Origin: UBA2450 sp045132035
GTDB taxonomy: Bacteria; Bacillota_I; Bacilli_A; RFN20; CAG-826
Direction: 5' to 3'
Length of the DNA: 5,209 bases
Assembly (NCBI GenBank): GCA_045132035.1
Contig: JBGURM010000102.1
Location: 1 to 5,209, forward strand
Position numbers and translations under genes: made by a program. This document shows positions 1 through 5,209 of the stretch, piece by piece (the first letter of the stretch is position 1; the number at the start of each line of letters is the position of its first letter). Under the pieces are notes generated by a model. That model was not told where the DNA came from. It did no database searches and was given only the letters and a program-made list of their open reading frames with translations.

Positions 1-9
1 GGGATGATG

Positions 10-885
10 TCACACAACAAGCCACTCAATTCCACTAGCAAGATAGCCAAAAACAATTGAGGATATGAAGCAAATAGCGATAATAAGAAGCGTATTTTTA
101 ATTGTGCTCTTATTCTTAAGAAGAACCATCATTCCAAGGCCTGCATTCATCAATAAACCCGCAAGAAGTGCCCCGAATGGTAATGAACTTGACATATATA
201 GTTCAGAAATAAGAACACTACTAACACAGTTTGGAATCATACCTATAACTGTGGTGAATAATGGAGAAAGATACTTATTTGAAACGATAAAGTTAGCGAA
301 TGTTGTTTCTCCAACATAGGCGATTAATAGACCTAATCCAACATTAATTACAAAGACAAAAATAAAGATTTCTAACGAATGAACGATTGGATGAATTAAA
401 TGTTTATGAATCTTAACATGATCGTGATCATGGTGATGTGGCTCGCATGTCACGTCTTTCAATTCTTCTTTATGTTCCACTATTTCTTGCTTTTTAAAGA
501 CAAAATCCATAATTATGCCAATTAAGAAGCCAATAGCAAATTTGGAAGCAATTAATGGTAAAACCATAATTGTCTTCTCGCTTGGATGAGTCAATAACAC
601 AATTAGAGCTTCGTCACTACAACTTAAAAAGACCGCAACTAATGTTCCGATAGAAATATATTTTTGAATATATAAATCAGCAGCAAGAACACTCGTGCCA
701 CATTGTGGAATAATTCCAAATATTGATCCAAATAGAGGAGAGAGTTTTCTATTCTTTGTTAAGAAGTTAGATAACTTATCTTCGATAAATGACAATAGGA
801 CATGAAATAAGAAAACAAAGACTAAGACTAAAGTACTGTCTTTTAAAGCGTCTAATAATACTCCTTGTACAATTTCCCAGGTCAT
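10..885 (-). CDS. Putative heavy-metal exporter, ArsP_2 / putative manganese transporter family
   Basis: A 291-residue multi-pass membrane protein, probably a metal or metalloid exporter in the cytoplasmic membrane. The sequence shows two homologous halves: residues 48-98 (LSPLFGSIFGIIPQCGTSVL...) and 206-256 (LSPLFTTVIGMIPNCVSSVL...) align without gaps. Each has a Pro-Gln/Asn-Cys motif (P60-C63 region and P218-C220) in a hydrophobic stretch, typical of the 10-TM ArsP_2 permeases that databases label manganese or arsenic exporters. The central cytoplasm-like loop (about 131-165) is rich in histidine (H138, H150-152, H154, H156, H160, H162, H165) and has C147, a likely metal-binding segment. 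The ATG has a good Shine-Dalgarno (GGCGGAG, 5 nt spacing). The gene starts 33 bp after the MATE gene on the same strand with no terminator between, so the two are probably cotranscribed. The stop is TGA, two bases past the last nine of the window. The substrate (Mn, As, Zn or other) cannot be decided from sequence. I see no riboswitch-like leader directly upstream. Confidence 0.85.
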   Translation of the reverse strand: MTWEIVQGVLLDALKDSTLVLVFVFLFHVLLSFIEDKLSNFLTKNRKLSPLFGSIFGIIPQCGTSVLAADLYIQKYISIGTLVAVFLSCSDEALIVLLTHPSEKTIMVLPLIASKFAIGFLIGIIMDFVFKKQEIVEHKEELKDVTCEPHHHDHDHVKIHKHLIHPIVHSLEIFIFVFVINVGLGLLIAYVGETTFANFIVSNKYLSPLFTTVIGMIPNCVSSVLISELYMSSSLPFGALLAGLLMNAGLGMMVLLKNKSTIKNTLLIIAICFISSIVFGYLASGIEWLVV

Positions 886-918
886 TTTTACTCCGCCTTA
901 TATTACAGTAAATTGTTT

Positions 919-2265
919 CTAATATCCATACTTTTTCTTATTTATAATTAAGAAAACGAATGATAAGAACATCGAGATAACTTCTCCAGTCACTATTGCC
1001 CACCACAAACTATCATCACCAAATAAAAGTGGAAATATAAAAGCAAACGCTATTTGAAACACTAATGTTCTTGATATCGATATAATCGCAGAGATCGTTC
1101 CATTATTTAAAGCAGTAAAGAAGCTAGATAAGAAAATAGAAAATCCACAAGCTAAAAACGCAATTGAATATACTCTCATTGCGTGTGAGCTTAAAGCAAG
1201 TAAAGATTCACTACCATCAGAAAAGATTTTTGAAAACGGATTAGCAAGTAATCCACTTAATATAGCCATTAAGATACTTACTGCTCCAATAATTAAAGAA
1301 CTCTTAACCAAAATATTATGAAGCTCTTCGTGGTTCTTCGCTCCATAGTTATATCCAACAGCAGGTGCCATTCCTAAAGAATACCCAATGAATATAGCAA
1401 TAAAGACAAACGAAACATACATGATTATTCCATATGCCATAACGCCGTCTTGTCCATATATTCTTAATAACTGTAAGTTATAAACAATTGAAACAATACT
1501 CATTGAAATATTGCTTATAAACTCACTCATTCCGTTATACATCGATTTAAAGATAACTTTGAAATCGACAGTTGTCTTTCCTAAACGGAGTATATTTCCT
1601 TTTGAAACAGCAAAATAAATTACTGGTCCAAATCCACCAATTAAATACCCTGCAATTGTTGCAATTGCTGCTCCAACTATTCCTAAACCAAGTAATCCAA
1701 TAAGTAAAGCATCTAAAACCATATTAGTAACACCAGCACTTATAGTGAATATAAAACCTAGCTTACTTTTTTCAGCAACCATAAAAAATGATTGGAACAT
1801 ATTTTGAAGCATAAATGGTATCTGCGCTGCAATAAGCATCTTGCCATATAATATTGCATCTTCAATCATCGCTTCGGTTGCGTCATTAGATATTGAAGCC
1901 ACCGCTCTAACAAGTGGATCAATAAAGAAATAACCGGTAATAGAAAATATAGCGCCTAATCCAATCGTTGAATAAATAATTAAAGAAAAAGCTTCATTTG
2001 CCTTTTCTTTATTTTGTTCTCCTAATAACTTAGAAACTAACGCTGTCCCTCCAGCACCCATCATAAATCCAATTGAACCAATGACCATGATAAGTGGGAA
2101 TACTAGATTGACAGCAGTAAAAGCGTCTCCCCCTGGAGTGAAATTTGAAATAAATATTCCATCAACGATTGAATATAAAGAAACAAATATCATCATCACA
2201 ATTGGAAAGATTGTAATTTTGAAAATGTTCTTAAATGTAAAGTGATCACTAATATGAACTTTCAT
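919..2265 (-). CDS. MATE family efflux transporter, MepA-like
   Basis: A 448-residue cytoplasmic-membrane antiporter that should export drugs or cationic metabolites in exchange for Na+ or H+. Two six-helix MATE halves are visible. The N half carries IVDGIFIS (33-40), the AVNLVFPLIM and GFMMGAGGTALVSKLLGE stretches (51-83) and NMVLDALLIG (181-190), whose Asp185 matches the conserved NxxLD aspartate of the MepA group. The C half carries GMAPAVGYNYGAKN (298-311) and FFTALNNGTISAIISISR (382-399). The length matches MepA (about 450). The start is set at the ATG at 2265, giving MKVHISDHF. A TTG 36 bp further upstream is also in frame, but it coincides with the -35 box of a strong promoter, so it cannot be in the mRNA. 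There is no Shine-Dalgarno, and the predicted transcript starts at the ATG itself. It is the first gene of an operon with the downstream metal exporter. The actual substrate is unknown. Confidence 0.93.
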   Translation of the reverse strand: MKVHISDHFTFKNIFKITIFPIVMMIFVSLYSIVDGIFISNFTPGGDAFTAVNLVFPLIMVIGSIGFMMGAGGTALVSKLLGEQNKEKANEAFSLIIYSTIGLGAIFSITGYFFIDPLVRAVASISNDATEAMIEDAILYGKMLIAAQIPFMLQNMFQSFFMVAEKSKLGFIFTISAGVTNMVLDALLIGLLGLGIVGAAIATIAGYLIGGFGPVIYFAVSKGNILRLGKTTVDFKVIFKSMYNGMSEFISNISMSIVSIVYNLQLLRIYGQDGVMAYGIIMYVSFVFIAIFIGYSLGMAPAVGYNYGAKNHEELHNILVKSSLIIGAVSILMAILSGLLANPFSKIFSDGSESLLALSSHAMRVYSIAFLACGFSIFLSSFFTALNNGTISAIISISRTLVFQIAFAFIFPLLFGDDSLWWAIVTGEVISMFLSFVFLIINKKKYGY

Positions 2266-2271
2266 GCGGAG

Positions 2272-2301
2272 ATTATACACAGCAAGTGTAATAAATATCA
2301 A
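2272..2301 (-). promoter_or_regulatory. Sigma-A type promoter of the MATE operon
   Basis: On the minus strand, TTGATA (2296-2301, 5/6 match to TTGACA) is followed by an 18-bp spacer and a perfect TATAAT (2272-2277). Transcription would start about 7 bp further on, at or within a base or two of 2265, which is the A of the MATE start codon. The mRNA is therefore predicted to be leaderless. The -35 hexamer is the left arm of the 2296-2311 palindrome. Confidence 0.75.
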
Positions 2302-2311
2302 TTAATTGATA
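2296..2311. promoter_or_regulatory. Perfect 16-bp palindrome, candidate operator
   Basis: TATCAATTAATTGATA is a perfect inverted repeat lying between the divergent MATE and yccF genes. Its left arm is the MATE -35 box and its right arm places a TTGATA facing yccF. A dimeric repressor bound here would block the MATE promoter and could also affect yccF. MATE genes of this type are often controlled by MarR-family regulators, but no regulator gene is in the window, so the binding protein is unknown. A mere chance palindrome in AT-rich DNA is the alternative. Confidence 0.5.
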
Positions 2312-2330
2312 CTATTTTTCCATAAATTGG

Positions 2331-2339
2331 TGTTATCAT
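2331..2339 (+). promoter_or_regulatory. Extended -10 promoter of yccF
   Basis: TGTTATCAT contains the TGn extension followed by TATCAT (5/6 match to TATAAT). The nearest good -35 (TTGATA, 2306-2311) is 22 bp away, too far for a standard spacer, so the promoter would rely on the extended -10. The start site would be near 2346, leaving a short leader of about 14 nt that includes the Shine-Dalgarno AAGGGG at 2346-2351. Confidence 0.5.
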
Positions 2340-2359
2340 TTAGAAAAGGGGTTAAAACT

Positions 2360-2722
2360 ATGAAAACATTCGGTAACATTTTATGGTTCCTTCTCGGTGG
2401 ACTTATTGGTGCAATTGAATCTTTCCTTGAAGGAATACTTCTCTGCATCACAATCATCTTTATTCCAGTTGGACTACAAATGTTCAAAATTGGAAAATTC
2501 TTCTTATGGCCAATGGGTAAGAAAGTAGTTGCTGTTAATCCAAGCGGTTTTAAAACAGTAATTAATGTCATTTGGTGTATTACTGGTGGCATTATTCACT
2601 TCTTAGTTTATGGCTTAGTTGGAGTAATTTTCTGCATTACAATTATCGGCATCCCATTTGGTAAACAATACTTCAAATTGGCAAGATTCATTCTCACTCC
2701 ACTTGGACACGATTTCCAGTAA
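2360..2722 (+). CDS. yccF: YccF domain-containing inner membrane protein
   Basis: A 120-residue small integral membrane protein of the YccF family (DUF307), whose biochemical role is not established. It consists of two tandem YccF repeats with a 63-residue offset. Repeat 1 (4-54) has GNILWFLLGG, LLCITIIFIPVG and the WP motif at 50-51. Repeat 2 (67-117) has VINVIWCITGG, IFCITIIGIPFG and TPLG. Each repeat provides hydrophobic segments, so about four membrane spans or re-entrant helices are expected. The ATG at 2360 is preceded by AAGGGG with 8-nt spacing. An in-frame TTG at 2306 would extend the protein by 18 residues, but that stretch lies upstream of the predicted -10 box and is unlike the family N-terminus. 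The gene is monocistronic: it is divergent from the MATE gene and ends at a terminator shared with the convergent lipoprotein gene. The family assignment is solid; the function is unknown. Confidence 0.92.
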   Translation: MKTFGNILWFLLGGLIGAIESFLEGILLCITIIFIPVGLQMFKIGKFFLWPMGKKVVAVNPSGFKTVINVIWCITGGIIHFLVYGLVGVIFCITIIGIPFGKQYFKLARFILTPLGHDFQ

Positions 2723-2735
2723 GAAGAACATAATT

Positions 2736-2771
2736 AAAAATCATCGCCTATCTGAAAGCGATGATTTTTTT
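2736..2771. terminator. Bidirectional rho-independent terminator
   Basis: AAAAATCATCGC (2736-2747) pairs perfectly with GCGATGATTTTT (2758-2769) around a 10-nt loop. A T run follows on the plus strand, and the A run gives a T run on the minus strand. It lies 13 bp after the yccF stop and 16 bp after the lipoprotein stop, and so can end both convergent transcripts. Confidence 0.92.
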
Positions 2772-2787
2772 ATACTTTTCTAATTAA

Positions 2788-3207
2788 TTAGAACGCTGCA
2801 CTGAATGATGTTTCTGATCCAGCGAAAACAACGTTATTATGCATTCCAACCCTTTTCTTTAAGTTAGCGCCGAGATTTCTTTCAGCGTAATTATTAAGAA
2901 TGCCAAGGTTCTCATAGTTGTTATTGCTATAGAATTTTTCAGCGTCTCCAATACTAGAGAAATAGAAGCCGATAAATAAATCTTTGTTATCTCCACTACC
3001 CTTTTCAGCGCTTATAGCGTTTGAGAATTTAACTTCATAGTTAAGACCTGTAATTAATACTTTTGCTTCTTCATAAGTGTAAAGTTGTGTTGAATAACCA
3101 TTACTCTTTAATTTTGAGTCGCTATCACCTGCGCTAAGAGTAGCTGGTTGGCATGCTGTTAAAGCTAATACGCCAGAAATAAGCATTGTTGCTAATAATT
3201 TTTTCAT
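2788..3207 (-). CDS. Small secreted lipoprotein of unknown function
   Basis: A 139-residue protein that I do not recognise beyond its export signal. Residues 1-19 form a type II signal peptide: MKK, a hydrophobic core (LLATMLISGVLAL) and the lipobox LTAC, with Cys19 as the predicted lipidated residue. The mature part has a short Ser/Asp-rich linker (20-36). It is followed by a compact domain of about 100 residues with GY-containing and hydrophobic strands (LITGLNYEVKF, LFIGFYFSS, NNVVFAG) and an amphipathic segment (GDAEKFYS), suggesting a small alpha/beta fold on the outer face of the membrane. There is no cysteine after Cys19 and no enzyme motif. The ATG is preceded by AAAGGGTGG (9 nt spacing), a plausible ribosome binding site. 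The gene is single, with its own extended -10 promoter and a terminator shared with yccF. It could be a substrate-binding or stress-related lipoprotein, but nothing in the neighbourhood fixes its role. Confidence 0.88.
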   Translation of the reverse strand: MKKLLATMLISGVLALTACQPATLSAGDSDSKLKSNGYSTQLYTYEEAKVLITGLNYEVKFSNAISAEKGSGDNKDLFIGFYFSSIGDAEKFYSNNNYENLGILNNYAERNLGANLKKRVGMHNNVVFAGSETSFSAAF

Positions 3208-3253
3208 AATTTTTTTCCACCCTTTCTTTGTTGTGAATACATTTATTTATTTT

Positions 3254-3262
3254 ACTATAGCA
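3254..3262 (-). promoter_or_regulatory. Extended -10 promoter of the lipoprotein gene
   Basis: The minus strand reads TGCTATAGT, a TGn extension plus TATAGT (5/6 match to TATAAT). No good -35 is present at 16-18 bp; the position is taken by CACTTT (3277-3282), part of the neighbouring inverted repeat. The start site would be near 3247, giving a leader of about 40 nt. Confidence 0.55.
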
Positions 3263-3275
3263 TATTAATTGTCAC

Positions 3276-3300
3276 AAAAGTGCCACACTTTTTAAAAAGT
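3276..3300. repeat. Overlapping inverted repeats, operator or weak terminator
   Basis: AAAAGTG-CCA-CACTTTT (3276-3292) is a perfect inverted repeat with 7-bp arms. It overlaps a second perfect palindrome, ACTTTTTAAAAAGT (3287-3300), so the half-site (A)AAAGTG occurs three times in 25 bp. The array covers the -35 region of the lipoprotein promoter, which would suit a repressor or activator site. It also lies 10-35 bp after the stop of the upstream acetyltransferase gene and could fold in its mRNA as a short stem followed by T residues. The stem has few G-C pairs, so termination would be weak. Confidence 0.45.
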
Positions 3301-3310
3301 AAGATTGTTT

Positions 3311-3865
3311 TTATAAATGTTTTATTATTTTAGCGGGGTTACCACCGACAATAACGTTATCAGGAACATCTTTAGTAACTACCGCTCCGGCTCCAACAAC
3401 ACTATTTTCTCCAATGGTAACCCCTGGACAAATAATCGCACCCATACAAATCCAAGCATTCTTTTTAATAACGACCTTTTTAAAATAAAATTTGTGGTGT
3501 CGATCTTTTAAATCATGATTAACTGTTGCAATTCTGACATCTGGTCCAATTAATACATCGTCTTCAATTTCAATAATTCCAGCAGATAAAAATGTTACAC
3601 CTTCATTGATTGTGATATTCTTGCCAAGTTTAACTCGGCATCCATTATCACAGTAAAAAGGAGAAACAATCGAAACAGATTCATCTGTTTTTATTTGAAA
3701 TAATTCGTCTAATAAATCTCTATAATCAGGATCTGTAGGTCTTTTTTGAGATATTTTCAAACTCAAATCATGGGAGCGTTGAATTTCTTTTAAGCCATCA
3801 CTAAAATATAGTTCATCATTACGCGCTTCACCATATTTATCCACTACTTCAAAAAAACGATTCAT
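3311..3865 (-). CDS. Sugar O-acetyltransferase, maltose/galactoside type (hexapeptide repeat)
   Basis: A 184-residue cytoplasmic acetyltransferase that would move an acetyl group from acetyl-CoA to a hydroxyl of a sugar or related acceptor. Residues 1-60 form the helical N-terminal region seen in Maa/LacA proteins. FYCDNGCRVKLGKN (70-83) begins the left-handed beta helix, with hexapeptide turns VLIGPDVRIA (104-113) and GAIICPGVTIGENSVVGAGAVVTKDVPDNVIVGGNPAKIIK (142-182, ending in the typical GNPAK closure). His117 in TVNHDL is the expected catalytic histidine. The length fits Maa (about 183). The start is set at the ATG at 3865; an in-frame TTG at 3892 adds nine residues but lies upstream of a -10-like box (TGGTAAAAT, 3876-3884) and has no ribosome site. 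Neither start has a Shine-Dalgarno. The gene follows the membrane acyltransferase by 40 bp and is probably cotranscribed, with a possible extra promoter in the gap. The acceptor is unknown. Confidence 0.88.
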   Translation of the reverse strand: MNRFFEVVDKYGEARNDELYFSDGLKEIQRSHDLSLKISQKRPTDPDYRDLLDELFQIKTDESVSIVSPFYCDNGCRVKLGKNITINEGVTFLSAGIIEIEDDVLIGPDVRIATVNHDLKDRHHKFYFKKVVIKKNAWICMGAIICPGVTIGENSVVGAGAVVTKDVPDNVIVGGNPAKIIKHL

Positions 3866-3875
3866 ATATTTTGTT

Positions 3876-3884
3876 ATTTTACCA
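3876..3884 (-). promoter_or_regulatory. Possible internal extended -10 before the O-acetyltransferase
   Basis: The minus strand has TGGTAAAAT, a TGn extension plus TAAAAT (5/6 match). The -35 position has no good hexamer. A transcript from here would begin about 3-5 nt before the ATG at 3865, which would fit the absence of a Shine-Dalgarno. The 40-bp spacing to the upstream gene equally allows simple readthrough. Confidence 0.3.
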
Positions 3885-3905
3885 CAACGCAATCAATTGT
3901 TTCAT

Positions 3906-4925
3906 TTATCTTCCACCACATAATTTATAAACTGGTTTAGCAAATCTTTTGAGCAGATAAGCAAGTGAAATATCTAATACTGAAGCGAAGATGAGAACTA
4001 AAAAGAATAATAATGTGCAATGATAATTCGAATCTACACTAAGCCAAAGTTGGAATAGTTGCTTAAAAGCAGTGACTACGAATAAATGGCTAAAGAAAAT
4101 AAAAGCGGACGATTTAAAGATTTCTCGAACTTTCTCTTTTTTAAATAAGGTAGAGAATAAATCGAGAGAGGCCCACACCAATAAAGGTGAAGCAAATCGA
4201 TAAAAATAATAAGAGTTAGCTTCGTATTCTGTGTGATTTATTGTGAAGATAAATGCTAAAAAGATAAATGCTAATAGAACACTAATAGAAACGACTTTGC
4301 TTTGAATTTTACTAATAAATGAAACATTAAAATACGCTAAATATGAGCCAACAAAAAATAGAGGAATCCAATATACTATTCCACTATATTCAGGTCTATA
4401 TAATAAATTGACAAAAAAGAGAACGATTGGGATAGCTATTGACCACTTTTTTAGATATTTAAAAATAAAGTAAAGAAGAGGCGAGCAAATAAAGAAAACA
4501 AGTAGAGTCCTTACAAACCATAAATGCCTACAATCCTCTGACATTAAAATATTGATAATCGCAGACTTAAAAGTTAAGTTTATTGTTCCTCCTAAAATTA
4601 AAGGATAAATAATCTGCATGATTAGAAACGCTAAAACGCTCCAGAAAAAATAAGGAATGATCAAAGAAAAGACCTTGTTTAAAAGCATTTTGGGGTAGCC
4701 TTTTAATGTGAATTTAGAAAATAGCAAATAACCTGAAATAGCAAAGAAAGTTGGAACGCCAGCATCTCCAATTACAATGAAGAATCTTTGAACAAAAAAT
4801 GAAAAGTCATATCCAACTGCAGTTGGATTAAGAAACTCAACATATGAAACATGAATCGCGATAACAAAAATGGCTAACGTGAATGTTGCGTAATAAATTT
4901 TGTTAGATAAAATTTTATTAATCAT
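3906..4925 (-). CDS. Membrane-bound acyltransferase, acyltransferase-3 (OafA/WecH-like) family
   Basis: A 339-residue protein with about ten membrane segments, expected to use an acyl-CoA donor to acylate a carbohydrate or lipid carrier at the membrane. Family marks are IAIHVS with His25 in the first helix, VPTFFAISGYLLFSK (57-71, the conserved FF-ISGYL motif), PYFFWS (91-96) and CRHLWFVRTLL (132-142, the HLWF motif). The length is that of a bare acyltransferase-3 domain without a C-terminal SGNH domain. In OafA the catalytic pattern is R-x10-H; here His25 is kept but the arginine position is Thr14, which is unusual. The ATG at 4925 is the only plausible start: an in-frame stop lies 30 bp upstream with no other start codon between. 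It has no Shine-Dalgarno. It is preceded by a terminator that separates it from the CatB-like gene, so it likely has its own promoter in 4926-4977 (TAATAT at 4934-4939 is a weak -10 candidate). It heads a pair with the O-acetyltransferase. Confidence 0.9.
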   Translation of the reverse strand: MINKILSNKIYYATFTLAIFVIAIHVSYVEFLNPTAVGYDFSFFVQRFFIVIGDAGVPTFFAISGYLLFSKFTLKGYPKMLLNKVFSLIIPYFFWSVLAFLIMQIIYPLILGGTINLTFKSAIINILMSEDCRHLWFVRTLLVFFICSPLLYFIFKYLKKWSIAIPIVLFFVNLLYRPEYSGIVYWIPLFFVGSYLAYFNVSFISKIQSKVVSISVLLAFIFLAFIFTINHTEYEANSYYFYRFASPLLVWASLDLFSTLFKKEKVREIFKSSAFIFFSHLFVVTAFKQLFQLWLSVDSNYHCTLLFFLVLIFASVLDISLAYLLKRFAKPVYKLCGGR

Positions 4926-4977
4926 TAATACAAATATTACTTTATTTGTTTATCAAAAGCAAAATCACAATCAATGT

Positions 4978-5006
4978 AAAAAGGACTGACACATAATATC
5001 AATCCT
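4978..5006 (-). terminator. Rho-independent terminator after the CatB-like gene
   Basis: On the minus strand AGGATTGA (5006-4999) pairs with TCAGTCCT (4989-4982) around a 9-nt loop, with one G-U wobble, and is followed at once by a T run (4982-4978). It lies 67 bp after the stop of the partial acetyltransferase gene and ends that transcript before the membrane acyltransferase. Confidence 0.75.
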
Positions 5007-5073
5007 ATTTAACTAAGTGGCAGGGTTTCAGTGTTTTAATACAAATCGAAAACTCACAATCACAGACCGAACG

Positions 5074-5209
5074 CTACTTTTTAAGCAATGCTTTTAATTC
5101 TTTTTTGCTTTGAGATAAATCTCCAGTTAGTAATGGGATAAGCTTTTTGATTTCTTCAATATCTTTGTCCCACCACTTCAATTCTAGAAGAAGATCAATT
5201 GTTTCTTTA
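5074..5209 (-). CDS. CatB/Vat-like O-acetyltransferase, C-terminal fragment (cut by window edge)
   Basis: Only the last 44 codons and a TAG stop are in the window; the gene continues beyond 5209. The visible peptide reads ...LLLELKWWDKDIEEIKKLIPLLTGDLS... and ends in a lysine-rich tail. The LLE-KWWD--IE-I pattern followed by a GD turn is the characteristic C-terminal helix of xenobiotic acetyltransferases such as type B chloramphenicol acetyltransferase, streptogramin A acetyltransferases and many CatB-related sugar O-acetyltransferases. These are trimeric left-handed beta-helix enzymes using acetyl-CoA. The hexapeptide core and catalytic histidine lie outside the window. The tail cannot tell a resistance enzyme from a glycan-modifying one, though two further acyltransferases downstream favour the latter. 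The gene ends at its own terminator. Confidence 0.75.
   Translation of the reverse strand, partial: KETIDLLLELKWWDKDIEEIKKLIPLLTGDLSQSKKELKALLKK

Noticed and set aside
10..12. TGA read as tryptophan (Mycoplasma-type code)
   Set aside because: All tryptophans I checked use TGG, and TGA falls at a sensible end for the exporter; a standard code fits better.
65..319. Plus-strand open frame of 84 codons antisense to the metal exporter
   Set aside because: It lies wholly inside a well-supported family gene, has no ribosome site, and its product shows no recognisable pattern.
887..912. TTTACT...AGTAAA inverted repeat around the ribosome site of the metal exporter
   Set aside because: The stem has only six mostly A-T pairs and a 14-nt loop; it is too weak to call a riboswitch or attenuator.
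2241..2250. AGTGATCACT palindrome inside the start of the MATE gene
   Set aside because: It encodes part of a plausible N-terminus, is only 10 bp long, and has no partner site.
2306..2311. TTGATA as the -35 box of yccF
   Set aside because: The spacer to the extended -10 would be 22 bp, outside the usual 16-18 bp range.
2302..2592. Minus-strand open frame of 96 codons antisense to yccF
   Set aside because: It overlaps a convincing YccF protein and looks like a shadow frame of low-complexity AT-rich coding sequence.
3317..3511. Plus-strand open frame of 64 codons antisense to the O-acetyltransferase
   Set aside because: Its Asn/Thr-rich pattern is the reverse reading of the hexapeptide repeats, and there is no start signal.
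4926..5073. Small gene or RNA between the two acyltransferase genes
   Set aside because: Apart from the terminator at 4978-5006 I see no open frame with a start signal and no recognisable RNA fold.

Overview
This 5.2-kb window comes from an AT-rich genome with short intergenic gaps, extended -10 promoters and T-tailed hairpin terminators. These traits suggest a low-GC Bacillota or an Acholeplasma-like relative. The genetic code looks standard: every tryptophan codon I checked is TGG, and TGA appears to stop the first gene, which argues against a Mycoplasma/Spiroplasma code. I cannot name the species. I see no CRISPR array, rRNA, tRNA, insertion sequence or phage gene.

Left part (1-2312): a minus-strand transporter operon. 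A MepA-like MATE drug/sodium antiporter (919-2265) is followed after 33 bp by a membrane permease of the ArsP_2 / putative manganese or arsenic exporter type (10-885), which carries a histidine-rich metal-binding loop. The MATE promoter lies so close to its ATG that the mRNA is predicted to be leaderless. Its -35 box is one half of a perfect 16-bp palindrome between the operon and the divergent yccF gene.

Middle (2313-3310): yccF (2360-2722, plus strand) encodes a small membrane protein made of two tandem YccF repeats. It converges on a small lipoprotein of unknown function (2788-3207, minus strand), and one bidirectional terminator serves both. Upstream of the lipoprotein, an extended -10 promoter sits beside overlapping palindromes built on AAAAGTG half-sites.

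Right part (3311-5209): three acyltransferase genes on the minus strand. They are the C-terminal end of a CatB/Vat-like hexapeptide acetyltransferase (5074-5209, cut by the window edge), a multi-pass membrane acyltransferase-3 protein (3906-4925) and a maltose/galactoside-type hexapeptide O-acetyltransferase (3311-3865). A terminator separates the first gene from the other two, which probably form an operon. Together they suggest acylation of a surface or exported glycan, although detoxification by the CatB-like enzyme is possible.

The window looks like ordinary chromosomal accessory or housekeeping territory. I did not find a clearly new multi-gene system. The items most worth checking are the palindromic divergent promoter with a leaderless transporter transcript, the MATE plus His-rich exporter pairing, the acyltransferase cluster, and the orphan lipoprotein with its palindromic promoter.
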